Source of the DNA: Butyriboletus loyo
Lineage: Eukaryota; Basidiomycota; Agaricomycetes; Boletales; Boletaceae
Direction: 5' to 3'
Assembly: GCA_038093515.1 (NCBI GenBank)
Contig: JBBPSI010000050.1
Span: 1-64,000 of the forward strand
DNA: 64,000 bases
The notes under the pieces: model-generated
What the model was told of the DNA's origin: nothing
The model's input: the letters and a program-made list of their open reading frames with translations, nothing else
Database searches by the model: none
In this document: positions 10,776-22,812 of the stretch, one piece after another
How positions within the stretch are numbered: position 1 is the first letter of the stretch
How the letters are laid out: every line of letters starts with the position of its first letter
Translations under genes and position numbers: made by a program

Positions 10776-12615
10776 TCACCAGAAAAGACAGACCGAGTCC
10801 ACTGCCCTTGTATCCGCAACACCTTGTTCGCTACGGGAAGCACCTTCGTTCGGTTGGTTGGGAACAGCAGCCTTGCGACGCGATTTACGCTGTGACTTGT
10901 GATGAGTGCCTGTACATGGATCCGAGGAACAACCAACCCGCGGCCTTGTGGGGTTTACTGCAACCGATCGCTAAGATGATGTTAGACGCACCGCATCCGA
11001 AATGAACAGCACTTACTTTATCAGGTCGACCCGCGGCCATCTGCGAAGGTCCCTCCCTTGTAGCATCCAGTATTGGTGTTGACCCGGAAGAAGATTGACG
11101 ATCGGTAGGCTGGTGCGACTTTCTGGAACATTGGTCAGGGTGATGTGAAGCGGAATCCTGATGACTCTTTCTCCGTAGCAACCTTTTCAATATCGAACGG
11201 CCCTGGCGTGACTTGATGTTGTCAAAGTTTTGTCCCGAACATCTTTGTGGAGTGGAGCTTACTGGTTGGACATCCGATGGGCCGAATGGCGGTACCTCAC
11301 CTTCCCGGGGATGGGGGGAGGAAGGTGGGGACAGTGGCTGCAGCAGAGTTAACACAGAAATAAGAGAAGAACAAAGTGGTCACGAACCTCGTCAAAGTCG
11401 AATTCAGGACCTGGAATGCTCGACGCCACCTCGACCTATGCTATCGTGAGCACTCGCCGCGATGTTGAAACGAACGAACTCATACATCGAGAACATTACC
11501 ATCGTTGTCTCCTTCGTGTGCCTCGGATTTGGCTAGGTTGGATTTCCCAGGATCTTCCTGTTATAGGTATGCAAATACAATCGAATCAGCGCAGCACATT
11601 TGATGACGGAATGAGCCAGGACTATAGAGGCACAAATACTTACATCGAAGGGACCATATGACTCTGGGAGAATGTTGTGGAGATCACGAATGACAATTTT
11701 CCCATCAGCTCGTCCAGTCGCAAGATAGCGACTGTCTGGGGAGATGGCAATGGAGCTTAATTGTTCGCTGTCCTCGATGACAGGGTCAATCCGAGACAGG
11801 GTTAATGTATCCAGAAAGAAGATTGAATGCTCGCCGAATGTAGTAATGAATTTTTTGTTGGCAGCCAGGGAGATGCCAATAGCACCATCATGGAGAACTG
11901 ATGATTCGGCGAGCTGGGACCCAGTGGACGAGTCAAAAGACCTGACTTTGTTGTTGCCGGATGTGGAGAAAATTTGTTGGCCATCACTTGACCATGCAAG
12001 CGGAGTAACTATGGAGTATGAAGATAAGATGGTTTTGATGATGAGGAGCTGGTCGCCGTTGTGACTGTTGAAGATGTGAATCAAGCCCCCATGACAGGCA
12101 GTGGCGAGCTGCTCGCCATTTGGACAGAATTTGATTCCATTCACATCATCGTCGTGTTCAAGCGGACCAACGAGTCTCTGCCCTGTGGTGATGCTCCAGA
12201 TGCTTGCTTGCTTGTCCCCATATGCAGTCCCTGTCGCAAGCCTGGTCGAATCGGGGGAGATGTCGATGGCATACATGATGCGCGTGCCCTCCACCTCAAA
12301 GATCTTTTCGTTCATCTCTTCATCCCACACACTTGCCCCACTAACACCCCCACATGCTATCCGGTTCGTCGACATCGATATGGCGCGCGCCTGCATTCCC
12401 GTCTGCTTCCCGACCGCTTCACCATTTGCAAGTCGCCATCGCTGAATCCCATTGTCATCCCCGCCCAAAATATGCAGTCCGTCGGGGTGGAATGCGACAG
12501 CCCACACCCAATCATGGTGGCCAGTGTCAAGGACTATTGTTTGATCTTACCGAATGATCAGCGTTGTTACAATCCCTCCTCGGAGCTGCCACACACCATT
12601 ATTTGTCGACGACAT
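10776..12615 (-). CDS. WD40 beta-propeller protein, copy W2 (intact)
   Basis: Start ATG at 12615-12613, in a 19-nt first exon (MSSTNN) with donor GTGTGT. A 63-nt intron then removes an in-frame TAA that otherwise separates start and propeller. The propeller contains DWVWAVAFHPDG, ISPDSTRLATGT, IKFCPNGEQLATAC, LAWSSDGQQIFSTS and ISPDSRYLATGR. Two small acidic exons (including LEFDFDE) are followed by a Pro/Ser/basic tail (QGRSILKRLLRRK, PRVGCSSDPCTGTHHKS) ending in SVCLFW. All exons stay open to the shared stop at 10778-10776. Seven blades and no catalytic domain suggest a scaffold; its role is unknown. It lies about 1 kb downstream of the NLR, in opposite orientation. Confidence 0.78.
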
Positions 12616-14100
12616 CCTCAGCAATCGTCCGTGTCGAAATGGAGGTGTTTCGGTTTATTCGTGGTGTGCAAACTTGCTGTATAAACACGTTTCCCTATTC
12701 TCATATGGTCTGTTTACCCAGGTGCCTCGTGTCTTTGGCGTCTATTCTTGTTCGGATTTCATTAGGTGACCTTGTTACGACAACGAGGTAAGAAACCAAC
12801 ATCGGCGTAACCCTCCTTTGCCAAGGGCAGTCTGCGATTGCTCGCCATATCACGGTTGCCACAACAAGTGTACAATTCGCGTTAGACCGACCTATGACAT
12901 AACACGCACAAAATACAGCTCGTTCTCGAGATTCTTTTGGGCCGGGACGCGCAAAGTCACATTTACATCAAGTTCAACCATTTGACCAGGTGTGCTGCCG
13001 ACGACTCATCGTTGTTCAGTCTCAGGTTTGGTACGTTCTCAACGTGACGATGATCAATGTTTGGTGTCTATGCGACGATGGAACCGGGCTGGGTACCTCG
13101 GCAGCAGTCGAAGGCCAGTGCCATGACTGCCATGGATCCACCTCAGTTTAGCGACGATCCTGCGTGTCTTGCTGTACATCAGCATGCTCGCCTTATCGTG
13201 GGATGCGCATACCGGACGGCGGTTGCCCAGTCTGCGATGCAACAACGGGAGCGCAGCTCCAATGTCGGGTTTGGGAATGGTTGCGAGAGTGTATGGTGGG
13301 GGATGGAATGGGCGGAGTGCGTAAGGTGATATCTGTGGCACGGCGCTGATGGACACGGTGGGCACGCCCAGCATCGAGATCCTCATACTGCCCAATCAAT
13401 GTGCAACAATCTCTGCGGCCTTCCCGGGCACCACTGCCTCGGTCTATGGTGGCACTTCGCAGGGCGAACTCAGTGGTTTTGGAGGCTGGGGCATATGGAG
13501 TATCAATGGGGACTTCACCTGTCGGTCCGCGAGCGTATATGGTAGTAGCTGAAGATCTCACCTTTGGACAGGCGTTACTAACTCACGCCTCCACGATGCT
13601 GTCAAGGTAGTCGACCAGAGCACCCTCGGGCTGGGGAAACGGCCGGTAATGTGTCATATTCATTCTCACCCTCCTCGTCTTCCCACTGCATTCCCACCTC
13701 TTCCTCGATATCGTCCACGGGATCTCTCTGCATTAATTCTGTCCAAGAATCTCTGCATTACATCCACACAACTCTTCAGCTTGGGGTCGATCTTCAACCC
13801 TTCGAGCGTTCCCACCTTTGCTCTGGATATCACTTGGTACATCTCTTCTTGTTCTCAAAGGGTCGCTATGTTCTCGTCACTCCCGGGAGCTGTACCGGCA
13901 TCCCAGTACACGGTGCATTTGGATGCGAGGTTGTTCATCTTTTTTGTTCCTTCGCAGTTCTGATAACCGGCCGGCAACATCACTACGGCTGAAGCAATAC
14001 GAACTCTTGCTCGTCTCGCAGTCGCGACACCTGGTCTAGCGACGCCAGTGAACAATTCGGGGGTAGCCTCGACTGGGCATTATCATGGATGTCGCGAGTC
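12616..14100 (-). repeat. 5' flank block of WD40 unit W2 with a decayed upstream ORF
   Basis: This block precedes W2 and recurs before W3, W4 (partial), W5 and W6. On the WD40-coding strand it carries broken reading frames that recur between copies. One reads about EQEEMYQVISRAKVGTLEGL and CVDVMQRFLDRINAE (near 13880-13700); another contains EGALVDYLDSIVEA (near 13600). Stops and frameshifts differ between copies. It could be a dead gene that travels with the unit, or a long leader; I do not recognise the family. It also holds the W2 promoter. Confidence 0.45.
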
Positions 14101-14489
14101 CCTGGAAACAAACCCTTCTCCCTGACCCTGTATCTATCGATAACCGCGTAGGCATGTCATCTCAGGTCGTTCGGATTATGGATTCCATCGCATCTCAGAT
14201 CTGTGAACGTCTAATTGCAGTCTCAAGGGGTCGGACTTGCTAATGGATGGTCAGCATAGCATCCATCATACGAAAGACGGTGACCCCAGTCTCAGGCTCA
14301 AGGGATAACACCCTCCGAGAATGCGGTTTTCGGCACTTGAAATTTGTTCTTGTAAATTTGCAACCATCATGTCGATACGCCTTTGTCAATGCCATGCGTG
14401 CGTATCCTTAGGATTGGTTAGGCATTGTGACTTCAATGACGACTAACTGACGTCCTTTGAAGTAACGAAATACCCGCGGTCCGTCACCT

Positions 14490-15560
14490 GCGATGTCAGA
14501 AGCAATTTACCCGACCATCATCCACCTCGAACAGGATCCTTCATACCAACGGCTCAAGAAGTCCGTCCTTCCCCCTCCTCACTTTTCATGTCGTTGTGCA
14601 GAGGGTAGAAATTTGGGGCATCATCTCCCACACCATTGTGCTTCAAGTCCGTCAGACCAAACACTGACCGTCGCTACTTCTCTATCATCGAAAGGTGGAA
14701 CGATGGCTTGGGTGGCGCGCTCGGCTCGAGTCTAATAAATCATTCAACACCGGGTCTGTCCCAGGTTCCTCCTCGCCTTCGCCATCCGTGACTTCCTCCT
14801 CCTCGGTAAGCCTCACCCCTCCGTCTCGTCTCCTACCTAGGACGCCACGTCTCTCATCATACTCAACTCCATCGCCACAAACGCCACAAATTCGCTTGGC
14901 TAGGCCCGGTGCTGGTGCTGGTTCTGGTGCTGGCGCTGGTGCTGTCGCTGGAACCGCATCTCCTCGTGCGCTTCAGTACCGTGTTTGGACGCGGTGGGTG
15001 CGCGCAGATCATTCTTTCCCGCCCTTACTCGCTCTCCACGTCTTCATTCTCGCAGAACGACACCACCCCTGTAATGTTAATGTGCACATTCTCGCCGCCG
15101 CGACGGCCCTCGCGACATTCACTCATTTAATCTTTACCCCGCCCAAAAATTTCTCGCAGCGTTATTTTACACTGTACATTTCTATATCCCCATGGGCTTG
15201 GTCCTTGCTCTCTCCTTTCTCTTATCTTTCCGACGCACTGCGCGCCGCTTTTGCGAGGAGGTCGATTTGGTGGACGTTACCGCCTCTCAGTTGCCCGTGG
15301 ACATGCTTACTGGCAGCCGCGGTCAGTTCATCAGCCCTGTCATTCGATCTGCGTCGGACCTCATCGTGAGAGAACCTGCAGGGGGTCACCAACTCTCCGA
15401 ACACGACCCGGATCAGCGACAGGATCGTGTGTGGTGCCACTTTGGCTCCGATACTGCATGACGATGGCGGCGCATCTCTCATATGCTTGGATGAGTCCCT
15501 ATAATCAGGGCGTTAATTCCTGTAGAAAAATCGAACATCTTGATGTTGGCGTCCTTCCCA
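14490..15560 (+). pseudogene. Block D copy 1: decayed membrane-protein-like ORF
   Basis: The block is shared with 21105-22190 (direct) and 9836-10320 (inverted, partial). One frame is open from 14695 to 15369 (224 codons) with a Ser/Thr/Pro-rich start and a Gly-Ala repeat (GAGAGSGAGAGAVAG). The more protein-like segments (HILAAATALATFTHLIF, HGLVLALSFLLSFRR-like, CEEVDLVDVTASQLPVDMLT) lie in different frames. That suggests a broken multi-pass membrane protein gene, possibly DUF6534-like. The open 224-codon frame is not conserved in the second copy, so I do not call it a gene. Confidence 0.4.
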
Positions 15561-15659
15561 GAAGTTGATTTAGTGCCATCCTAGTAGTTGACACGCATCC
15601 TCATCTTAGTAGACATTCTGCAGATCCGATCCGATCGATCGATCAGACACTGTCCTCCA

Positions 15660-16590
15660 ACCCGTGTGTGTACAAACTTTATCAATGACGATTGGATGAA
15701 TATCCTTGCAAGCTCGGGCATGGGAAGACTTATCAAAGCTCATATAGATGCTTCAAGATGACACGAACTCAAAGAACCGCCCGATCGACGTCCACATACA
15801 CATACCATACGCCTGATTCAGAGCAGTATCTACATGTATTGAAACGAATCAAGTCGGGCACGGCGCGACACGATCTGTGGGCGTAGATCACTCCTTCGTC
15901 TTTACTCATTCTCTCTATCTTGATTCTCATGGATAGATAGCTCACTCATAAATTCGTACGTTCTCGCCGCGTCGCCCTGACGGCCCGCCGGATGCGAACT
16001 GCGAAACGATCTGCATCTCGAATAGTAGATGATGATCGGCGACGAACATTTCATTTCGAGGAACCGCGCAGTCGATCGAACGCGTCAGACTGTCTGAATT
16101 TGCTGTTCTTCGAAATGTCGTGTGCGATGGATCTTTCCGGCTAGGAAACGTCAGGAGAGAGTGATGAAGAATGGAGCTGTGAAGATAGAGAGATGCCTTC
16201 GAGACAGTGTTTCTATGGAGACAGGCCTTCCATGGGTGGGCTGGGCTTTGCCCGGAGCAGGGCCGGGCTAGAACCGGATCCCGAAACCAGCGCTGGCTGA
16301 CTGGGGTGTGCAGAGGCTGGTTGACCGGCATCGACGCAGGAGGAACGTGACGGTCCTCGTCCTAGTTGACTCTGATCAGTCAAACACTATACATTCTCCA
16401 ACCTGACCTCGGTAGGTATAGACTTGATCAATGACCATTGACTGAATATCCTAGCGAAGTTGAGCATGGACGGGCTTATCAGGATTCATACCAATGCTAC
16501 GAAGTGACACGAACTCAAGGAACTGCACGTCATTACCAGACTATCAGTACATGTATCGCAAGACATGGATCAATGTGTCTCATCATGTAC
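15660..16590. repeat. Duplicated 3' flank with intervening GC-rich segment (W3 unit)
   Basis: Two imperfect direct repeats (about 15660-15860 and 16415-16590; shared core atcaatgac-attg--tgaatatcc and the downstream cacgaactcaa) enclose a segment found elsewhere in the window only inverted, at 63340-64000. Its minus strand has a 129-codon ORF (16331-15942) that is also partly open in the other copy (plus strand, 63443-63898) but frame-divergent. It matches no protein I recognise. A non-coding insertion or local duplication is most likely. Confidence 0.45.
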
Positions 16591-16802
16591 ACCGGGGCGA
16601 AAGCACAGCATCCACGTGGGAAGCGTGATAGCAACGGTAGAGTTTCCGGTTTCTTTGTGATGCTGATCTATTGTGAGTATAACAACGTATGTAGACGAAA
16701 TGTAATGCCTACCGTTACATGGACGTCCCCGGCTGCGGGTTGAGATGAGTCGTTTGGTCGTTGCACCTAATAGAACCGTGAGTTGTGATGAGGAGATCCA
16801 TG

Positions 16803-18607
16803 TCACCAGAAAAGACATACGGAGTTCGCGGTCCCTGCATCCGTAGCACCTTCGTTCGATTGGTTGGGAACAGCAGCCTTGCGACGCGATTTACGCTGTG
16901 AAGTGTGATGAGTGCCTGTATACGGATCCGAGGAATAACCAACCCGCGGCCTTGTGGGGTTTACTGCAACCGATCGCTAAGATGATATGTTAGATGCACC
17001 GCATCCGAAATGAACAGCACTTACTTTATCAGGTCGAGCTGCGGCCATCTGCGAAGGTTTCTCCCTTGTGGCATCCAGTCTCGGTGGTGAGTCGGACGGA
17101 GATTGACGATCGGTAGGCTGATGTGAAGCGGAATCTTGACGACCCTTCCTCCGTAGTAGAAACCTTTTGAATATCGAACGGCCCTGGCGTGACGTGACGT
17201 TGTCAAAGCTTTGCCCCGAACATGCTTGTGGAGTGGAGCTTACTGGTTGGGCATCCGATGGGCCTAATGGCGGTACATCATCCTCCTGTGGATGGGGGGA
17301 GGAAGCTGGGGATGGTGGCTGCAGCAGAGTTAACACAGAAATAAGAGAAGAACGAAGTGGTCACGAACCTCTTCAAAGTCGAATTCAAGAGCTGGCGTGC
17401 TCGACGGCACCTCGACCTATGTCATCGTGAGCACTCGCTGCTATGTTGAAACGGACGAACTCATACATCGAGAACATTACCATCGTTATCTCCTTCATGT
17501 GCCTCGGATTCGACTAGGTTGGATTTCCCAGGATCTTCCTGTTATATGTATGCAAATGCAATCGAATCAGCGCAGCACATTTGAGATGACAGAATGAGCC
17601 AGGACTATGAAGGCACAAATACTTACATCGAAAGGACCATATGACTCTGGGAGAATGTTGTAGAGATCACGAATGACAATTTTCCCATCAACTCGTCCAG
17701 CCGCAAGATAGCGACTGTCTGGGGAGATGGCAATGGAGCTCAACTGTTCGCTGTCCTCGATGACAGGGTCAATCCGAGACAGGGTTGATGTATCCAGAAA
17801 GCAGATTGAATGCTCTCCGAATGCGGTAATGAATTTGCCATTGGCGGCGAGGGCGATAGAGCAGACGCCATTAGCACCATGATGGAGAATTGATGATTCA
17901 GCGAGCTGGGACCCAGTGGAAATGTCGAAAGACCTGACTTTGCTGTCTGCAGATGTGGAGAAAATTTGTTGGCCATCACTTGACCATGCAAGTGGAGTGA
18001 CCACAGAGTATGAAGGTAAGATGGTATTGATGGTGACAAGCTCGTCGCCGTTATGACTGTTGAAGATGCGAATGGAGCCCCCATGGCAGGCAGTGGTGAA
18101 CCGCTCGCCATCCGGAGAGAATTTGATTCCGATGACATCGTCGTCGTGTTGGAGCGGGCCAACGAGTCTCTGCCCTGTAGCGATGTCCCAAACACTCGCT
18201 GCGTTATCACGCAATCCGGTCCCCGTCGCAAGCCTATTCGAATCAGGGGAGATGTCGATGGCATATACCACAGATGTGTCCTCCACCTCAATGATCTTTT
18301 CGTTCATCTCTTCATCCCACACACTTGCTCCATTAACACCCCCACATGCTATCTGGTTCCTCGACATCGAAATGGCGCGCAACTCCATTCCCGTTTGCTT
18401 CCCGACTGCTGGACCATCTGCAAGTCGCCATCGCTGAATCCCATTGTTACCCCCGCCCAAAACATGCAGTCCGTCGGGGTGGAATGCGACCGCCCACACC
18501 CAATCATGGTGGCCGGTGTCAAGGACTATTGTTTGGTCTTACTGAATGGTCAGCATTGTTACAATCCCTCCTCGGAGCTGCAACGCACCAGTATTTGTCG
18601 ACGACAT
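16803..18607 (-). CDS. WD40 beta-propeller protein, copy W3 (intact)
   Basis: Same gene structure as W2. The ATG is at 18607-18605, followed by a 19-nt exon (MSSTNT), donor GTGCGT and the propeller exon (VLDTGHHDWVWAVAFHPDG...). Blades include LAWSSDGQQIFSTSADSKVR and ISPDSRYLAAGRVDGKIVI. The tail exon has QGRSIFKRFLLRRKGRQ and a basic stretch (QRKSRRKAAVPNQSNEG) ending in NSVCLFW at 16805-16803. Small in-frame deletions relative to W2 and W6 leave the frame open. It is the copy most like the inverted W6 unit. The function is unknown. Confidence 0.78.
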
Positions 18608-20160
18608 CTTCAGTAATGTACACAATTGTCAGTGTCGAAATGTCAACGAACAAGGCGATTTACTCGTGGTGTGCAAAGTTGCTGTATAAACACGTTTCCT
18701 TATTCTCAATATGGTCTGTTTATGCGGGTGCCTCGTGTCTTTGGCGTCTATTCTTACTCGCATTTCGTTAGGTGACCTTATTACGACGACGAGGCAAGCA
18801 ACCAATATGTGTGAAACCCTCCTTTGCCAAGGGCAGTCTACGATATCTCGGTTGCCACGACAAGTGTACAATTCGCGTTAGACCGACTCGTGACATATCA
18901 CGCACAAAATACGGCTCGTTCTCGAGATTCTTTTGGGCCTGGGACGCACAAAGTCACATTTGCATCAAGTTCAACAGCCAGTCGTGCTGCCGACGACTCA
19001 TCGTCGTTCAGTCTCAGGTTTGGCACGTTCTCAACGTGATGATGGACCATGTTTGGTGTCTATGCGACGATGGAACAGGGCTGGGCACCTCGGCAGCAAT
19101 CGAAGGCCAGTGCCATGACTGTCATGGCCCCACATCAGTTTTGCAACGATCCCGCGTGTCGCGCTGTACGTCAGCATGCTCGCCTTGTCGTGGGATGCGC
19201 ATACCGGACGGCAGTTGCCCAGTCTGCGATGAAACAATGGGAGCGCAGCTGTAATGTCGGGTTTGGGAATAGTTGTGAGCGTGTACGGCGGCGGGTGGAA
19301 TGGGTGGAGCGCGTAAGGTGATATGGGTGGCACGGCGCCGACGGGCACGGTGGGCACGCTTGGCATCGAGATCCTCACACTGCCCAATCACTGTCGGTCT
19401 GCGAGTGTATATGGTAGTAGCTGAAGACCTCACCTTTGGACAGGCGTTACTAACTTATGCCTCCACGATGTCATCAAGGTAATCGACCAGAGCACCCTCG
19501 AGCAGGAAAAACGGCCGGTAATGTAGTATATTTAGTCTCACCCTCCTCGTTTTCCCGCTATATTCCTACCTCTCCCTCGATATCATCCACGGGATCTCTC
19601 CGCATTCATTCTGTCCAAGAATGTCTGCATCACATCCACGCAACTCTTCAGATTGGGGTCGATCTTCAACCCTCCGAGCGTTCCCCCCTTTGCTATGGAT
19701 ATCACTTGGTACATCTCCCCTTGTTCTCCAAGGGTCAATGTATCCTCGTCACTCCCGGGAGCTGTACAGGCATCCTAGTACACGGTGCATTTGGATACGA
19801 GGTTGTCCATCACCGGTCACCGGGTGTGATGATTAACCTCAAATTCGCATACGCATGCCACGGGTCGAGTTTGGTAGCTGAAAAGCTTTTTTTTGTTCCT
19901 TCGTAGTTCTGGTAACCTCCTTTGAAAGACCAGGAATGTATGCGTCCAGGGAAAAAGATGCACCCAAGTCGAACACAGGCAATCAAGACTGCAAGACGAA
20001 CCGGATCGATGCTCACACGATAAGACAGCACATCTTGGCTAGCCGATCGAGTGACCGGGGTGACGCGCGAACGCCCCAATATTATCGCTTCACAGAAAGG
20101 AAATTACAGACACGAGTATCTAGGTCAGGCCCGATGATCTATCATTTTCGACCGGTCAGT
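18608..20160 (-). repeat. 5' flank block of WD40 unit W3
   Basis: Homologous to the W2 5' flank up to about 19915, where an insertion relative to W2 begins. It contains the same decayed frames as W2 (GEMYQVIS, GGLKIDPNLKSCVDVMQTF, DRMNAERSRG then stop). Presumed promoter of W3; no intact gene is seen. Confidence 0.45.
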
Positions 20161-20740
20161 TCTAATAACCTCCTTTGAAAGACCAGGAATGTATCCGTCC
20201 AGGAAAAAGGTGCACCCAGGTCAAACACAGGCAATCGGGACTGGAAGACGAACCGGATCAAGAAAAGTAAAAGCAATGAAGGGGTCCACCTGGAGTACCC
20301 CTCCCCTCTAACATCAAACGAACCCACACGTCGACCGTTTAGAGTCCGAATTTCGAAGGGTCTGTCACTACCGCATCGCTCTGGCTGCGTTTGGTGCCGA
20401 GTCTGCCTATGTGCACGATGTACTGTCTGGCAAAGGAATGGTTGAGCGCGAAATGGGGTTAATCTTGCTGCGAATGCTGGGCGGTGAGAGGGATAGATGA
20501 CGATGACGACAACATTTTTGTCCAAGCTCGCAAATACCAATGCATGGCCGTAGGGATGGGTAGCGATCCCATCCATGTCTGTCGAAAACGAAACCCGGGC
20601 CAAGAAAATGGACTCGCCGATGTGAAAAGTAGCTTATAGCTATGCAGACCAACTGGAAATTCAGGGCAGATCGTAATCGTAATGACCAACCATTCACAAT
20701 AGTGCTGAAAGACTCTTTTTTTTTCGAGCTCTGGGCTGGC
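19915..20740. repeat. About 0.8-kb insertion in the W3 unit with internal direct repeats
   Basis: In W2 the sequence runs from ctgataacc directly to ggcaacatcactacggctgaag. In the W3 unit about 820 bp separate these points. The insert contains two near-identical stretches of about 95 bp (about 19915-20010 and 20158-20255: cctcctttgaaagaccaggaatgta...gcaatc-gactg-aagacgaaccggatc). It also has a minus-strand ORF (20603-20142) beginning MARVSFSTDMDGIATHPYGH that I do not recognise. The right half of the insert matches the outer end of the inverted W6 unit. Confidence 0.5.
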
Positions 20741-21104
20741 AGCATCACTACGGCTGAAGCAATACGAACTCTTGCTCGTCTCGCAGTCGCGACACCTGGT
20801 CTGGCGACGCCGGTGAACAATTTTCGGGGGGGTAGCCTTGACTGAGCATTATCATGGATGTCGCGAATCAAGGACTGGCAAGTCCCTGGAAACAACCCCT
20901 TCTCCCTGACCCTGTATCTATCGCTAACCGCGTAGGCATGTCGTCCCACATCTGCAAAGGCACTATGTAACGTTATCGCTTGACTACTCTACCGCAGTCA
21001 TTTGAGAGTTCTGAATGGATGATCTATAGATGGACTAACCAAACAGAGCCTAGTTTGAGCTTTTGGGTCGGCTGAGTGGCCTTTTGGGTTGGCTACGTTT
21101 GTAG

Positions 21105-22190
21105 ATGTGCCATGTCAGAAGCAATTTACCCGACCATCATCCACCTAGAACAGGATCCTTCATACCAACGACTCCAGAAGTCCGTCTTTCCCCCCCCCCT
21201 CCCCCCACTTTTCATGTCGTTGTGCAGAGGGTAGCAATTTGGGGCATCATCTCCCACACCATCGTGTTTCGTGTCCGTCAGACCAAACACTGACCGTCGC
21301 TACTTCTCTATCGTCGAAAGGGGGAATGATGGCTTGAGTGGCGCGCTCGGCTCGAGTCTAATAAATCATTCAACACCGGGTCTGTCCCAGGTTCCTCTTC
21401 GCCTTCGCCATCCGCGACTTCCTCCTCCTCGGTAAGCCTCGCCTCTCCGTCTCGTCTCCTACATAGGACGCCACGTCTCTCATCATACTCAACGCCATCG
21501 CCACAAACGCCACAGATTTGCTCGTTCGGGCGCTGGTGCTGTCGCTGGAACTACATCTCCTTGTGCGCTTCAGCACCGTGTTCCGGCGCGGTGGGTACGC
21601 GCAGATCACTCTTCCCCACCCATACTCGTTCCTTACGTCTTGATTCTCGCGGACCGACACCGCCCCTGTGATGTTAATGTGCACATTCTCACCGCCGCGA
21701 GGGCCTTCGCGACATTCACTCATTTAATCTTTACCCCGCCCAACAATTTCTCGCAGCGTTACTTTACACCTCACATTTCTATATCCCCATGGGCTTGGTC
21801 CTTGCTCTCTCCTTTCTCTTATCTTTCCGACGCACTGTGCGCCCCTCGCGAGGAGGTCGATTTGGTGGACGTTACCGCCTCTCAGTTGCCCGTGGACATG
21901 CTCACATGATTCTGGCAGCCGCGGTCAGTTCATCAGCCCTGTCATTCGATCTGCGTCGGACCTCATCATGAGAGAAGCTGCCCGACTCTCCGAACACGAC
22001 CTGGATCAGCGGCGGGATCGTGTATAGTGCCACTTTGGCTCCGATACTGCATGACGATGGCGGCGCATCCCTCATATGCTTGGATGAGTCCCTATCATCA
22101 AGATTTTAATTCCTGTAGAAAAAAAATCGAACATCGAGATATTGGCGTCCTTCCCAGAAGTTGATTTAGTGCTATCCTAGTAGACACGCA
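21105..22190 (+). pseudogene. Block D copy 2: decayed membrane-protein-like ORF
   Basis: Second direct copy of the 14490-15560 block, about 6.6 kb away, flanking W3 on its 5' side. It shares the segments DVNVHIL...FATFTHLIF and REEVDLVDVTASQLPVDMLT but lacks the Gly-Ala repeat expansion. Frames are interrupted. Its presence on both sides of W3 shows that WD40 gene plus block D were duplicated as one unit. Confidence 0.4.
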
Positions 22191-22812
22191 TCCTCGTCTT
22201 GGTAGATATTCTCATTACTTCGCATCTTCAATCGATCAGACGCTGTCCTCCAACCCATGTGTGTACAAATTTTATCAATGACAGTTGAGTGAATATCCTG
22301 GCAAACTCGGACATGAGGAGACCTATCAGAATTCATACAGATACTTCAAGATGACACAAACTCAAAGAACCGCACGATCGACGTCCACGTACTTGCGATT
22401 CAGAGTAGCATCAGTGCATGTATCGCAATGAATCACTTGGATCAATGTGTCTCATCATGTGCACCAGAACGAAAACACAACATCCACGTGGGAAGCGTGA
22501 TGGCAACGGTAGAGTTGCCGGTTTCCTCGTGATGCTGGCCTACTGTGAGTATAACAACGTAGGTAGACAAAATGTAATGCCTACCGTTACATGGACGTCC
22601 CCGGCTGCGGGTTGAGACGAGTCGTTCGGTTGTTGCACCTAATAGAACCGTGAGTTGTGAGGACAAAATCCACGTCACCAGAAAAGACACACCGAGTTCG
22701 CGGTCCTTGGATCCGTAGCACCTTGGCCGCTACGGGAAGCACCTTCGTTCGGTTGGTTGGGAACAGCAGCCTTGCGACGTGATTTACGCTGTAAACGTGT
22801 GATGAGTGCCTG
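22191..22812. repeat. 3' flank of WD40 unit W4
   Basis: Homologous to 10321-10775, with the common ctgtcctccaaccca and ccacgtgggaagcgtgat strings. It includes the disabled last exon region of W4, whose sequence still resembles the C-terminus of W2 and W6 but is out of frame. No separate gene. Confidence 0.5.

Noticed and set aside
13057..13329. WD-like phrase (SWDAHTGR) on the plus strand in the 5' flanks
   Set aside because: Isolated match, antisense to the WD40 genes and not followed by further blades; likely chance.
13349..13552. Plus-strand ORF (SIEILILPNQCA...TTASVYGGTSQ) recurring opposite each WD40 5' flank
   Set aside because: It recurs because the DNA is duplicated; length and frame differ between copies and no start or domain is consistent.
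14695..15369. 224-codon Ser/Gly-Ala-rich ORF as a functional gene
   Set aside because: Not open in the second copy at 21.3-21.9 kb; the better conserved membrane-like segments lie in other frames.
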